Source: Kordia antarctica (lineage in GTDB: Bacteria > Bacteroidota > Bacteroidia > Flavobacteriales > Flavobacteriaceae). From it: a DNA stretch of 64,000 bases. Positions 33,901-48,900 of the stretch are shown one piece after another. The stretch spans positions 4,803,501-4,867,500 of the forward strand of contig NZ_CP019288.1 of NCBI RefSeq assembly GCF_009901525.1. The letters are read 5' to 3'. The position numbers and the translations under genes were made by a program. The first letter of the stretch is position 1, and every line of letters starts with the position of its first letter. A model generated the notes under the pieces. That model worked only from the letters and a program-made list of their open reading frames with translations, was not told where the DNA came from and made no database searches.

Positions 33901-36900
33901 TTACCACGGTTGATAACTCTGCAACTGATCCAAATGATTACTCGACCACAACAGTCACTGCAACAATCCCAGCAGGACAAACGACCGTGAACGTTAGTAT
34001 TCCAATCACAGATGATTTAGTTGGAGAACCAACAGAAGACTTTAGTGTAAACGGAAGCGTAGTTAGTGGAAACACTTCAAACACAACAGATAGCGGAACA
34101 GTAACCATCACAGACAACGACACACCAGCCTTTACAGTTGGAGATGTAACGATCGCAGAAAACGGCGGAAGTGCATCAGTACCAGTAAGTATTGACAATC
34201 CAAGTTCAGTAGATACGGTTGTAAGTATCACTACAGTAGATAACACAGCGGTTAATCCAGCGGATTACTCGACCACGACAGTTACTGCAACAATTCCAGC
34301 AGGACAAACAACAGTGAATGTATCAATTCCAATCACAGATGATTTAGTTGGAGAACCAACAGAAAACTTTACAGTTAACGGAAGCGTAGTTAGTGGAAAC
34401 ACTTCAAACGCAACAGATAGCGGAACAGTAACCATCACAGATAATGACACACCAGCCTTTACAGTAGGTGATGTAACGATCGCAGAAAATGGCGGATCGG
34501 CATCAGTTCCTGTGAGTATTGACAATCCAAGTAGTGTAGATACAGTTGTATCGATCACTACTGTAGATAACACTGCGGTTAATCCAGCGGATTACTCGTC
34601 AACAACAGTTACTGCAACAATCCCAGCAGGACAAACAACTGTGAACGTATCAATTCCAATTACAGATGATTTAGTTGGGGAACCAACGGAAGACTTCAGT
34701 GTAAACGGAAGCGTAGTAAGTGGAAACACGAGCAATACAACAGATAGCGGAACAGTAACAATTACAGATAATGATACGCCAGCCTTTACTGTTGGAGATG
34801 TAACAATCGCAGAAAATGGCGGTAGTGCATCAGTTCCAGTAAGTATTGACAATCCAAGTTCAGTAGATACGGTAGTAAGTATCACTACAGTAGATAACTC
34901 AGCGACTGATCCAAATGATTACTCGACCACTACAGTAACTGCAACAATCCCAGCAGGACAAACAACAGTGAATGTATCAATTCCAATCACAGATGATTTA
35001 GTAGGAGAACCAACAGAAAACTTTACAGTTAACGGAAACGTTGTAAGTGGAAACACGAGCAATACAACAGATAGCGGAACGGTAACAATTACAGATAATG
35101 ACACGCCAGCCTTTACAGTCGGAGATGTAACGCTTGCAGAAAACGCAGGACCAGCAAGTGTCCCAGTAAGTATCGCAAACCCAAGTAGTGTAGATACGGT
35201 TGTATCGATTACTACAGTAGATAACACTGCGGTTAATCCAGCGGATTACTCGACCACGACAGTTACTGCAACCATTCCAGCGGGACAAACCACAGTTAAT
35301 GTATCAATTCCAATCACAGATGATTTAGTAGGAGAACCAACGGAAAACTTTACAGTTAACGGAAACGTAGTAAGTGGAAACACATCAAACGCAACAGATA
35401 GCGGAACAGTAACAATTACAGATAATGACACGCCAGCCTTTACAGTAGGTGATGTAACCATCGCAGAAAACGCTGGACCAGCAAGTGTACCAGTTAGTAT
35501 CGCAAACCCAAGTAGTGTAGATACAGTAGTATCCATCACTACTGTAGATAACACAGCGGTTAATCCAGCGGATTACTCGACAACGACAGTTACTGCAACG
35601 ATTCCAGCAGGACAAACGAGCGTGAATGTTAGTATTCCAATCACAGATGACATCGTTGGAGAACCAACGGAAGACTTCAGTGTAAACGGAAGCGTAGTTA
35701 GTGGAAACACATCAAACGCAACAGATAGCGGAACGGTAACAATTACAGATAATGATACGCCAGCGTTTACTGTTGGAGATGTAACCATCGCAGAAAACGC
35801 AGGACCAGCAAGTGTCCCAGTAAGTATCGCAAATCCAAGTAGTGTAGATACTGTTGTATCGATCACTACAGTAGATAACTCAGCGACAGATCCAAATGAT
35901 TACTCGACCACAACAGTAACTGCAACAATCCCAGCAGGACAAACAACAGTGAATGTATCAATTCCAATCACAGATGATTTAGTTGGGGAACCAACGGAAG
36001 ACTTCAGTGTAAACGGAAACGTTGTAAGTGGAAACACGAGCAATACAACAGATAGCGGAACAGTAACCATCACAGATAATGACACACCAGCCTTTACAGT
36101 AGGTGATGTAACGATCGCAGAAAATGGCGGAAGCGCATCAGTTCCTGTGAGTATTGACAATCCAAGTAGTGTAGATACGGTTGTAAGTATCACCACGGTT
36201 GATAACAGTGCAACAGATCCAAATGATTACTCGACCACAACAGTAACTGCAACAATCCCAGCAGGACAAACGACCGTGAACGTTAGTATTCCAATTACAG
36301 ATGATTTAGTTGGAGAACCAACAGAAGACTTTAGTGTAAACGGAAGCGTAGTTAGTGGAAACACCTCAAACGCAACAGATAGCGGAACGGTAACAATTAC
36401 AGATAATGACACGCCAGCCTTTACAGTCGGAGATGTTACCCTGGCAGAAAACGCAGGGCCAGCAAGTGTTCCAGTAAGTATCGCAAACCCAAGTAGTGTA
36501 GATACCGTTGTAAGTATCACTACAGTAGATAACACAGCGACAGATCCAAATGATTACTCGACCACGACAGTCACTGCTACGATTCCAGCAGGACAAACAA
36601 CAGTTAATGTAAGTATTCCAATCATCGATGATTTAGTTGGAGAACCAACAGAAAACTTTAGTGTAAACGGAAGCGTAGTAAGTGGAAACACATCAAACAC
36701 CACAGATAGCGGAACAGTAACAATTACAGATAATGACACACCAGCATTTACAGTTGGAGATGTAACCATCGCAGAAAATGGCGGAAGCGCATCAGTTCCA
36801 GTAAGTATTGACAATCCAAGTTCAGTAGATACGGTTGTAAGTATCACTACAGTAGATAACTCAGCGACAGATCCAGCGGATTACTCGACCACAACGGTTA

Positions 36901-39900
36901 CTGCAACAATCCCAGCAGGACAAACGACTGTGAACGTTAGTATTCCAATCACGGATGATTTAGTTGGAGAACCAACAGAAAACTTTAGTGTAAACGGAAG
37001 CGTAGTAAGTGGAAACACGAGCAATGCAACAGATAGCGGAACAGTAACCATTACAGATAACGACACACCAGTAATAGTAATAGGTAATTTAACAGTAACT
37101 GAATCAGTAGGTACGGCAAATGTTCCTGTCAGCATCAGCAATCCAAGCTCAGTAGATACGGTAGTTAGTATCACTACAGTAGATAACACAGCGGTTAATC
37201 CAAATGATTATACTAGCACTACTGTAACTGTAACAATTCCAGCGGGTCAAACAAGCGTTAATGTTAGTATTCCAATTGTCGCTGATCTTACAGGAGAACC
37301 AACTGAAGATTTCACAGTTAATGGAACTGTAACAAGTGGTAACACAAATAATACAGATCCAAGTGGAACAGTAACAATCACAGATGCTAATACACCAGCG
37401 TTCGTTGTAGGTGATGTAACGATCGCAGAAAACGCTGGACAAGCATCAGTACCAGTTAGCATAGCAAATCCAAGTAGTGTAGATACAGTAGTATCCATCA
37501 CTACAGTAGATAACACAGCGGTTAATCCAGCGGATTACTCGACCACAACAGTCACTGCAACAATCCCAGCAGGACAAACGACAGTTAATGTATCCATTCC
37601 GATCACAGATGATTTAATTGGAGAACCAACAGAGAACTTTACAGTTAACGGAAACGTTGTAAGTGGAAACACTTCAAACGCAACAGATAGCGGAACAGTA
37701 ACCATCACTGATAATGACACACCAGCTTTTACAGTTGGAGATGTAACGATCGCAGAAAATGGCGGAAGCGCATCAGTTCCTGTGAGTATTGACAATCCAA
37801 GTTCAGTAGATACAGTAGTGAGTATCACTACAGTAGATAACTCAGCGGTTAATCCAGCGGATTACTCGTCAACAACAGTAACTGCAACAATTCCAGCAGG
37901 ACAAACAACAGTGAATGTAAGTATTCCAATCACAGATGATTTAGTAGGAGAACCAACGGAAAACTTTACAGTTAACGGAAACGTAGTAAGTGGAAACACA
38001 AGCAACACCACAGATAGCGGAACAGTAACCATCACAGATAACGACACACCAGCGTTCGTTGTAGGTGATGTAACCATCGCAGAAAATGGCGGATCGGCAT
38101 CAGTTCCAGTAAGTATTGACAATCCAAGTTCAGTAGATACAGTTGTATCGATTACTACAGTAGATAACTCAGCGACTGATCCAGCGGATTATACGACCAC
38201 AACAGTCACTGCAACAATTCCAGCAGGACAAACGACCGTGAATGTATCAATTCCAATTACCGATGATTTAGTTGGAGAACCAACGGAAGACTTCAGTGTA
38301 AACGGAAGCGTAGTTAGTGGAAACACGAGCAACACAACAGATAGCGGAACAGTAACCATTACAGATAACGACACACCAGCGTTCGTTATAGGAGATGTAA
38401 CAATCGCAGAAAATGGCGGTAGCGCATCAGTTCCAGTAAGTATCGCAAACCCAAGTAGTTTAGATACCGTTGTAAGTATCACTACAGTAGATAACTCAGC
38501 GACTGATCCAGCAGATTACTCGACCACGACAGTTACTGCAACAATCCCAGCAGGACAAACGACCGTGAATGTATCAATTCCAATCACGGATGATTTAGTT
38601 GGAGAACCAACAGAAGACTTCAGTGTAAACGGAAGTGTAGTAAGTGGAAACACAAGCAATACAACAGATAGCGGAACAGTAACCATCACTGATAATGACA
38701 CACCAGCATTCACAGTTGGAGATGTAACGCTTGCAGAAAACGCAGGACCAGCAAGTGTACCAGTAAGTATCGCAAATCCAAGTAGTGTAGATACGGTTGT
38801 ATCGATTACTACTGTAGATAATACTGCGGTTAATCCAGCGGATTACTCGACCACGACAGTTACTGCAACAATTCCAGCAGGACAAACAACTGTGAACGTA
38901 AGTATTCCAATCACAGATGATTTAGTAGGAGAACCAACGGAAAACTTTACAGTTAACGGAAACGTAGTAAGTGGAAACACCTCAAACACCACAGATAGCG
39001 GAACAGTTACCATTACAGATAACGACACACCAGCCTTTACAGTAGGTGATGTAACCATCGCAGAAAATGGCGGAAGCGCATCAGTTCCAGTAAGTATTGA
39101 CAATCCAAGTTCAGTAGATACAGTAGTAAGTATCACTACAGTAGATAACTCAGCGACTGATCCAGCGGATTACTCGACCACGACAGTAACTGCTACGATT
39201 CCAGCAGGACAGACAACAGTTAATGTTAGTATTCCAATTACCGATGATTTAGTAGGAGAACCAACGGAAAACTTTACAGTCAATGGAAGCGTAGTAAGTG
39301 GAAACACATCAAACACAACAGATAGCGGAACAGTAACCATTACAGATAACGACACACCAGCCTTTACAGTAGGTGATGTAACGCTTGCAGAAAACGCTGG
39401 ACCAGCAAGTGTACCAGTAAGTATCGCAAATCCAAGTAGTGTAGATACTGTTGTATCGATCACTACTGTAGATAACTCTGCAACTGATCCAAATGATTAC
39501 TCGACCACAACAGTCACTGCAACAATCCCAGCAGGACAAACGACCGTGAACGTTAGTATTCCAATCACAGATGATTTAGTTGGAGAACCAACAGAAGACT
39601 TTAGTGTAAACGGAAGCGTAGTTAGTGGAAACACTTCAAACACAACAGATAGCGGAACAGTAACCATCACAGACAACGACACACCAGCCTTTACAGTTGG
39701 AGATGTAACGATCGCAGAAAACGGCGGAAGTGCATCAGTACCAGTAAGTATTGACAATCCAAGTTCAGTAGATACGGTTGTAAGTATCACTACAGTAGAT
39801 AACACAGCGGTTAATCCAGCGGATTACTCGACCACGACAGTTACTGCTACGATTCCAGCAGGACAAACAACAGTGAATGTATCAATTCCAATTACGGATG

Positions 39901-42900
39901 ATTTAGTAGGAGAGCCAACGGAAAATCTTACAGTTAATGGAACAGTAGTAAGTGGAAACACAAGTAACACAACAGACAGCGGAACAGTAACAATCACAGA
40001 TAACGACACACCAGCATTTACAGTTGGAGATGTAACAATCGCAGAAAATGGCGGAAGCGCATCAGTTCCAGTAAGTATTGACAATCCAAGTTCAGTAGAT
40101 ACGGTTGTAAGTATTACCACGGTTGATAACAGTGCAACAGATCCAAATGATTACTCGACCACTACAGTCACTGCAACAATTCCAGCAGGACAAACAACAG
40201 TGAATGTATCAATTCCAATTACGGATGATTTAGTAGGAGAACCAACGGAAAACTTCAGTGTAAACGGAAGTGTAGTAAGTGGAAACACATCAAACACCAC
40301 AGATAGCGGAACAGTAACAATTACAGATAATGATACGCCAGCATTTACTGTTGGAGATGTAACAATCGCAGAAAATGACGGTAGCGCATCAGTTCCAGTA
40401 AGCATTGACAATCCAAGTAGTGTAGATACCGTTGTAAGTATCACTACTGTAGATAATACTGCGGTTAATCCAGCGGATTACTCGACCACTACAGTCACTG
40501 CAACAATTCCAGCAGGACAAACAACAGTGAATGTATCAATTCCAATTACGGATGATTTAGTAGGAGAACCAACGGAAGACTTTAGTGTAAACGGAAGCGT
40601 AGTAAGTGGAAACACATCAAACACCACAGATAGCGGAACAGTAACAATTACAGATAACGACACACCAGCGTTTACTGTTGGAGATGTAACAATCGCAGAA
40701 AATGGCGGTAGCGCATCAGTTCCAGTAAGCATTGACAATCCAAGTAGTGTAGATACCGTTGTAAGTATCACTACTGTAGATAATACTGCGGTTAATCCAG
40801 CGGATTACTCGACCACTACAGTAACTGCAACAATTCCAGCAGGACAAACAACAGTGAATGTATCAATTCCAATCACAGATGATTTAGTTGGGGAACCAAC
40901 GGAAGACTTCAGTGTAAACGGAAGCGTAGTTAGTGGAAACACGAGCAATGCAACAGATAGCGGAACAGTAACAATTACAGATAACGACACGCCAGCCTTT
41001 ACAGTAGGTGATGTAACCATCGCAGAAAACGCTGGACCAGCAAGTGTACCAGTTAGTATCGCAAACCCAAGTAGTGTAGATACGGTTGTATCAATCACTA
41101 CAGTAGATAACTCAGCGGTTAATCCAGCGGATTACTCGACCACAACGGTTACTGCAACAATTCCAGCAGGACAAACGACCGTGAACGTATCAATTCCAAT
41201 CACAGATGATTTAGTAGGAGAACCAACGGAAAACTTTACAGTTAACGGAAACGTTGTAAGTGGAAACACATCAAACACAACAGATAGCGGAACAGTAACC
41301 ATCACAGATAACGACACACCAGCATTCACAGTTGGAGATGTAACCATCGTAGAAAACGCAGGACCAGCAAGTGTTCCAGTAAGTATCGCAAACCCAAGTA
41401 GTGTAGATACGGTAGTATCAATCACAACGGTTGATAACAGTGCTACAGATCCAAATGATTACTCGACAACGACCGTTACTGCTACGATTCCAGCAGGACA
41501 AACAACAGTTAATGTATCAATTCCAATCACAGATGATTTAGTTGGAGAACCAACAGAAGACTTCAGTGTAAACGGAAGCGTAGTTAGTGGAAACACTTCA
41601 AACACAACAGATAGCGGAACAGTAACCATCACAGATAACGACACACCAGCATTTACAGTAGGTGATGTAACCATCGTAGAAAACGCAGGACCAGCAAGTG
41701 TTCCAGTAAGTATTGACAATCCAAGCTCAGTAGATACAGTAGTGAGTATCACTACAGTAGATAACTCAGCGACAGATCCAAATGATTACTCGTCAACAAC
41801 AGTTACTGCAACAATCCCAGCAGGACAAACAACAGTAAACGTTAGTATTCCAATCACAGATGATTTAGTTGGAGAACCAACAGAAAACTTCAGTGTAAAC
41901 GGAAGCGTAGTTAGTGGAAACACGAGCAATGCAACAGATAGCGGAACAGTAACCATTACAGATAACGACACACCAGCGTTTACTGTTGGAGATGTAACAA
42001 TCGCAGAAAATGGCGGATCGGCATCAGTTCCAGTAAGTATTGACAATCCAAGCTCAGTAGATACCGTTGTAAGTATCACTACAGTAGATAACACAGCGAC
42101 AGATCCAAATGATTACTCGACCACAACGGTTACTGCAACAATCCCAGCAGGACAGACAACAGTTAATGTTAGTATTCCAATTACCGATGATTTAGTAGGA
42201 GAACCAACGGAAAACTTCAGTGTAAACGGAAACGTTGTAAGTGGAAACACGAGCAATGCAACAGATAGCGGAACAGTAACCATTACAGATAACGACACAC
42301 CAGCCTTTACAGTTGGAGATGTAACGATCGCAGAAAATGGCGGAAGCGCATCAGTTCCAGTAAGTATAAACAATCCAAGTTCAGTAGATACAGTAGTGAG
42401 TATTACCACGGTTGATAACTCTGCAACTGATCCAAATGATTACTCGACCACAACAGTCACTGCAACAATTCCAGCAGGACAAACAACTGTGAACGTATCA
42501 ATTCCAATTACAGATGATTTAGTTGGAGAACCAACAGAAGACTTCAGTGTAAACGGAAGTGTAGTAAGTGGAAACACAAGCAATACAACAGATAGCGGAA
42601 CAGTAACCATCACAGATAATGATACACCAGCATTCACAGTAGGTGATGTAACGATCGCAGAAAATGGCGGATCGGCATCAGTTCCTGTGAGTATTGACAA
42701 TCCAAGTTCAGTAGATACGGTAGTAAGTATTACCACGGTTGATAACAGTGCAACAGATCCAAATGATTACTCGACCACGACAGTCACTGCAACAATTCCA
42801 GCAGGACAGACAACAGTTAATGTTAGTATTCCAATTACAGATGATTTAGTAGGAGAACCAACAGAAGACTTTACGGTAAATGGAAGCGTAGTAAGTGGAA

Positions 42901-45900
42901 ACACATCAAACACAACAGATAGCGGAACCGTAACCATCACAGATAATGATACACCAGCATTTACTGTTGGAGATGTAACGATCGCAGAAAACGGCGGTAG
43001 CGCATCAGTTCCAGTTAGCATTGCTAATCCAAGTTCAGTAGATACAGTTGTATCGATCACTACTGTAGATAATACAGCGGTTAATCCAGCGGATTACACC
43101 ACAACGACCGTTACTGCAACAATTCCAGCAGGACAGACAACAGTAAATGTTAGTATTCCAATCACGGATGATTTAGTTGGAGAACCAACAGAAAACTTTA
43201 GTGTAAACGGAAGCGTAGTAAGTGGAAACACGAGCAATGCAACAGATAGCGGAACAGTAACCATTACAGATAACGACACACCAGTAATAGTAATAGGTAA
43301 TTTAACAGTAACTGAATCAGTAGGTACGGCAAATGTTCCTGTCAGCATCAGCAATCCAAGCTCAGTAGATACGGTAGTTAGTATCACTACAGTAGATAAC
43401 ACAGCGGTTAATCCAAATGATTATACTAGCACTACTGTAACTGTAACAATTCCAGCGGGTCAAACAAGCGTTAATGTTAGTATTCCAATTGTCGCTGATC
43501 TTACAGGAGAACCAACTGAAGATTTCACAGTTAATGGAACTGTAACAAGTGGTAACACAAATAATACAGATCCAAGTGGAACAGTAACAATCACAGATGC
43601 TAATACACCAGCGTTCGTTGTAGGTGATGTAACGATCGCAGAAAACGCTGGACAAGCATCAGTACCAGTTAGCATAGCAAATCCAAGTAGTGTAGATACA
43701 GTAGTATCCATCACTACAGTAGATAACACTGCGGTTAATCCAGCGGATTATACAACCACGACAGTCACTGCAACAATTCCAGCGGGACAAACGACTGTGA
43801 ACGTTAGTATTCCAATCACAGATGATTTAGTAGGAGAACCAACGGAAAACTTCAGTGTAAACGGAAACGTTGTAAGTGGAAACACGAGCAATGCAACCGA
43901 TAGCGGAACAGTAACTATTACAGATAACGATACACCAGCATTCACAGTTGGAGATGTAACGCTTGCAGAAAACGCAGGACCAGCAAGTGTTCCAGTAAGT
44001 ATCGCAAATCCAAGTAGTGTAGATACAGTTGTATCGATCACTACAGTAGATAACTCAGCGACAGATCCAAATGATTACTCGACCACAACAGTAACTGCAA
44101 CGATTCCAGCAGGACAAACGAGCGTGAATGTTAGTATTCCAATCACAGATGATTTAGTTGGAGAACCAACAGAAGACTTCAGTGTAAACGGAAGTGTAGT
44201 AAGTGGAAACACGAGCAATGCAACAGATAACGGAACAGTAACCATTACAGATAACGACACACCAGCATTTACAGTTGGAGATGTAACGATCGCAGAAAAT
44301 GGCGGAAGCGCATCAGTTCCAGTAAGTATTGACAATCCAAGTAGTGTAGATACCGTTGTAAGTATCACTACAGTAGATAACTCAGCGACAGATCCAAATG
44401 ATTACTCGACCACAACAGTCACTGCAACAATCCCAGCAGGACAAACAACAGTAAACGTTAGTATTCCAATCACAGATGATTTAGTTGGAGAACCAACAGA
44501 AAACTTTACAGTTAACGGAAGCGTAGTTAGTGGAAACACGAGCAATGCAACAGATAGCGGAACAGTAACCATTACAGACAACGACACACCAGCATTTACA
44601 GTTGGAGATGTAACAATCGCAGAAAATGGCGGAAGCGCATCAGTTCCAGTAAGTATTGACAATCCAAGTTCAGTAGATACGGTTGTAAGTATTACCACGG
44701 TTGATAACAGTGCAACAGATCCAAATGATTACTCGACCACTACAGTCACTGCAACAATCCCAGCAGGACAAACAACAGTGAATGTATCAATTCCAATCAC
44801 AGATGATTTAGTTGGAGAACCAACAGAAGACTTCAGTGTAAACGGAAGCGTAGTTAGTGGAAACACTTCAAACACAACAGATAGCGGAACAGTAACCATC
44901 ACAGATAATGATACACCAGCTTTTACAGTAGGTGATGTAACCATCGCAGAAAATGGCGGTAGCGCATCAGTTCCAGTAAGTATTGACAATCCAAGTTCAG
45001 TAGATACGGTTGTAAGTATTACCACGGTTGATAACAGTGCAACAGATCCAAATGATTACTCGACCACAACAGTTACTGCAACAATCCCAGCAGGACAAAC
45101 AACAGTAAACGTTAGTATTCCAATTACAGATGACTTAGTTGGAGAACCAACGGAAGACTTCAGTGTAAACGGAAGCGTAGTTAGTGGAAACACAAGCAAC
45201 GCAACAGATAGCGGAACGGTAACAATTACAGACAACGACACACCAGCATTTACTGTTGGAGATGTAACCATCGCAGAAAATGGCGGAAGCGCATCAGTTC
45301 CAGTAAGTATTGACAATCCAAGTTCAGTAGATACGGTTGTAAGTATCACTACAGTAGATAACTCAGCGACAGATCCAGCGGATTACTCGACCACAACGGT
45401 TACTGCAACAATCCCAGCAGGACAAACGACTGTGAACGTTAGTATTCCAATCACAGATGATTTAGTAGGAGAACCAACGGAAGACTTCAGTGTAAACGGA
45501 AGCGTAGTTAGTGGAAACACAAGCAACGCAACAGATAGCGGAACAGTAACCATTACAGATAATGACACACCAGCATTTACAGTTGGAGATGTAACAATCG
45601 CAGAAAATGGCGGAAGCGCATCAGTTCCAGTAAGTATTGACAATCCAAGTTCAGTAGATACGGTTGTAAGTATTACCACGGTTGATAACAGTGCAACAGA
45701 TCCAAATGATTACTCGACCACGACAGTAACTGCAACAATCCCAGCAGGACAAACAACAGTGAATGTATCAATTCCAATCACAGATGATTTAGTAGGAGAA
45801 CCAACGGAAGACTTCAGTGTAAACGGAAGCGTAGTTAGTGGAAACACAAGCAACGCAACAGATAGCGGAACAGTAACCATTACAGATAATGACACACCAG

Positions 45901-48900
45901 CATTTACAGTTGGAGATGTAACAATCGCAGAAAACGGCGGATCGGCATCAGTTCCAGTAAGTATCGCAAACCCAAGTAGTGTAGATACGGTTGTATCAAT
46001 CACTACAGTAGATAACACAGCGACAGATCCAGCGGATTACTCGTCAACAACAGTAACTGCAACAATCCCAGCAGGACAAACAACAGTGAATGTATCAATT
46101 CCAATTACGGATGATTTAGTTGGAGAACCAACAGAAGACTTCAGTGTAAACGGAAGCGTAGTTAGTGGAAACACATCAAACGCAACAGATAGCGGAACAG
46201 TAACCATTACAGATAACGATACACCAGCCTTTACAGTTGGAGATGTAACGATCGCAGAAAACGGCGGATCGGCATCAGTTCCTGTGAGTATTGACAATCC
46301 AAGTTCAGTAGATACGGTAGTAAGTATTACCACGGTTGATAACAGTGCAACAGATCCAAATGATTACTCGACCACTACAGTCACTGCAACAATTCCAGCA
46401 GGACAAACAACAGTGAATGTATCAATTCCAATTACGGATGATTTAGTAGGAGAGCCAACGGAAAATCTTACAGTTAATGGAACAGTAGTAAGTGGAAACA
46501 CAAGTAACACAACAGACAGCGGAACAGTAACAATCACAGATAACGACACACCAGCATTTACAGTTGGAGATGTAACAATCGCAGAAAATGGCGGAAGCGC
46601 ATCAGTTCCAGTAAGTATTGACAATCCAAGTTCAGTAGATACGGTTGTAAGTATTACCACGGTTGATAACAGTGCAACAGATCCAAATGATTACTCGACC
46701 ACGACAGTAACTGCAACAATCCCAGCAGGACAAACAACAGTGAATGTATCAATTCCAATTACGGATGATTTAGTTGGAGAACCAACGGAAGACTTTAGTG
46801 TAAATGGAAGCGTAGTAAGTGGAAACACAAGTAACACAACAGACAGCGGAACAGTAACAATCACAGATAACGACACACCAGCCTTTACAGTAGGTGATGT
46901 AACAATTGCAGAAAACGCAGGGCCAGCAAGTGTTCCAGTAAGTATCGCAAATCCAAGTAGTGTAGATACGGTTGTATCAATCACTACAGTAGATAACACA
47001 GCGACTGATCCAGCGGATTACTCGTCAACAACAGTAACTGCAACAATTCCAGCAGGACAAACAACAGTTAATGTATCAATTCCAATCACAGATGATTTAG
47101 TTGGAGAACCAACAGAAAACTTTAGTGTAAACGGAAGTGTAGTAAGTGGAAACACAAGCAACGCAACAGACAGCGGAACAGTAACCATTACAGATAACGA
47201 CACACCAGCATTTACAGTTGGAGATGTAACGATCGCAGAAAATGGCGGAAGCGCATCAGTTCCAGTAAGTATTGACAATCCAAGTAGTGTAGATACCGTT
47301 GTAAGTATCACTACAGTAGATAACTCAGCGACAGATCCAAATGATTACTCGACCACAACAGTCACTGCAACAATCCCAGCAGGACAAACAACAGTAAACG
47401 TTAGTATTCCAATCACAGATGATTTAGTTGGAGAACCAACAGAAAACTTTACAGTTAACGGAAGCGTAGTTAGTGGAAACACGAGCAATGCAACAGATAG
47501 CGGAACAGTAACCATTACAGACAACGACACACCAGCGTTTACTGTTGGAGATGTAACAATCGCAGAAAACGGCGGATCGGCATCAGTTCCAGTAAGTATC
47601 GCAAACCCAAGTAGTGTAGATACGGTTGTATCAATCACTACAGTAGATAACACAGCGGTTAATCCAGCGGATTACTCGACCACGACAGTTACTGCAACAA
47701 TCCCAGCAGGACAAACCACCGTAAACGTATCAATTCCAATCACAGATGATTTAGTTGGAGAACCAACGGAAGACTTCAGTGTAAACGGAAGCGTAGTTAG
47801 TGGAAACACTTCAAACACAACAGATAGCGGAACAGTAACCATCACAGATAACGACACACCAGCATTCACAGTTGGAGATGTAACCATCGTAGAAAACGCA
47901 GGACCAGCAAGTGTTCCAGTAAGTATCGCAAACCCAAGTAGTGTAGATACGGTAGTATCAATCACAACGGTTGATAACAGTGCTACAGATCCAAATGATT
48001 ACTCGACCACAACAGTTACTGCAACAATTCCAGCGGGACAAACAACAGTTAATGTTAGTATTCCAATCACAGATGATTTAGTTGGAGAACCAACAGAAGA
48101 CTTCAGTGTAAACGGAAGCGTTGTAAGTGGAAACACATCAAACACAACAGATAGCGGAACCGTAACCATCACAGATAATGATACACCAGCATTTACAGTA
48201 GGTGATGTAACGATCGCAGAAAACGCAGGACCAGCAAGTGTTCCAGTAAGTATTGACAATCCAAGCTCAGTAGATACAGTAGTGAGTATCACTACAGTAG
48301 ATAACTCAGCGACAGATCCAAATGATTACTCGTCAACAACAGTTACTGCAACAATCCCAGCAGGACAAACAACAGTAAACGTTAGTATTCCAATCACAGA
48401 TGATTTAGTTGGAGAACCAACAGAAAACTTCAGTGTAAACGGAAGCGTAGTTAGTGGAAACACGAGCAATGCAACAGATAGCGGAACAGTAACCATTACA
48501 GATAACGACACACCAGCGTTTACTGTTGGAGATGTAACAATCGCAGAAAATGGCGGATCGGCATCAGTTCCAGTAAGTATTGACAATCCAAGCTCAGTAG
48601 ATACCGTTGTAAGTATCACTACAGTAGATAACACAGCGACAGATCCAAATGATTACTCGACCACAACGGTTACTGCAACAATCCCAGCAGGACAGACAAC
48701 AGTTAATGTTAGTATTCCAATTACCGATGATTTAGTAGGAGAACCAACGGAAAACTTCAGTGTAAACGGAAACGTTGTAAGTGGAAACACGAGCAATGCA
48801 ACAGATAGCGGAACAGTAACCATTACAGATAACGACACACCAGCCTTTACAGTTGGAGATGTAACGATCGCAGAAAATGGCGGAAGCGCATCAGTTCCAG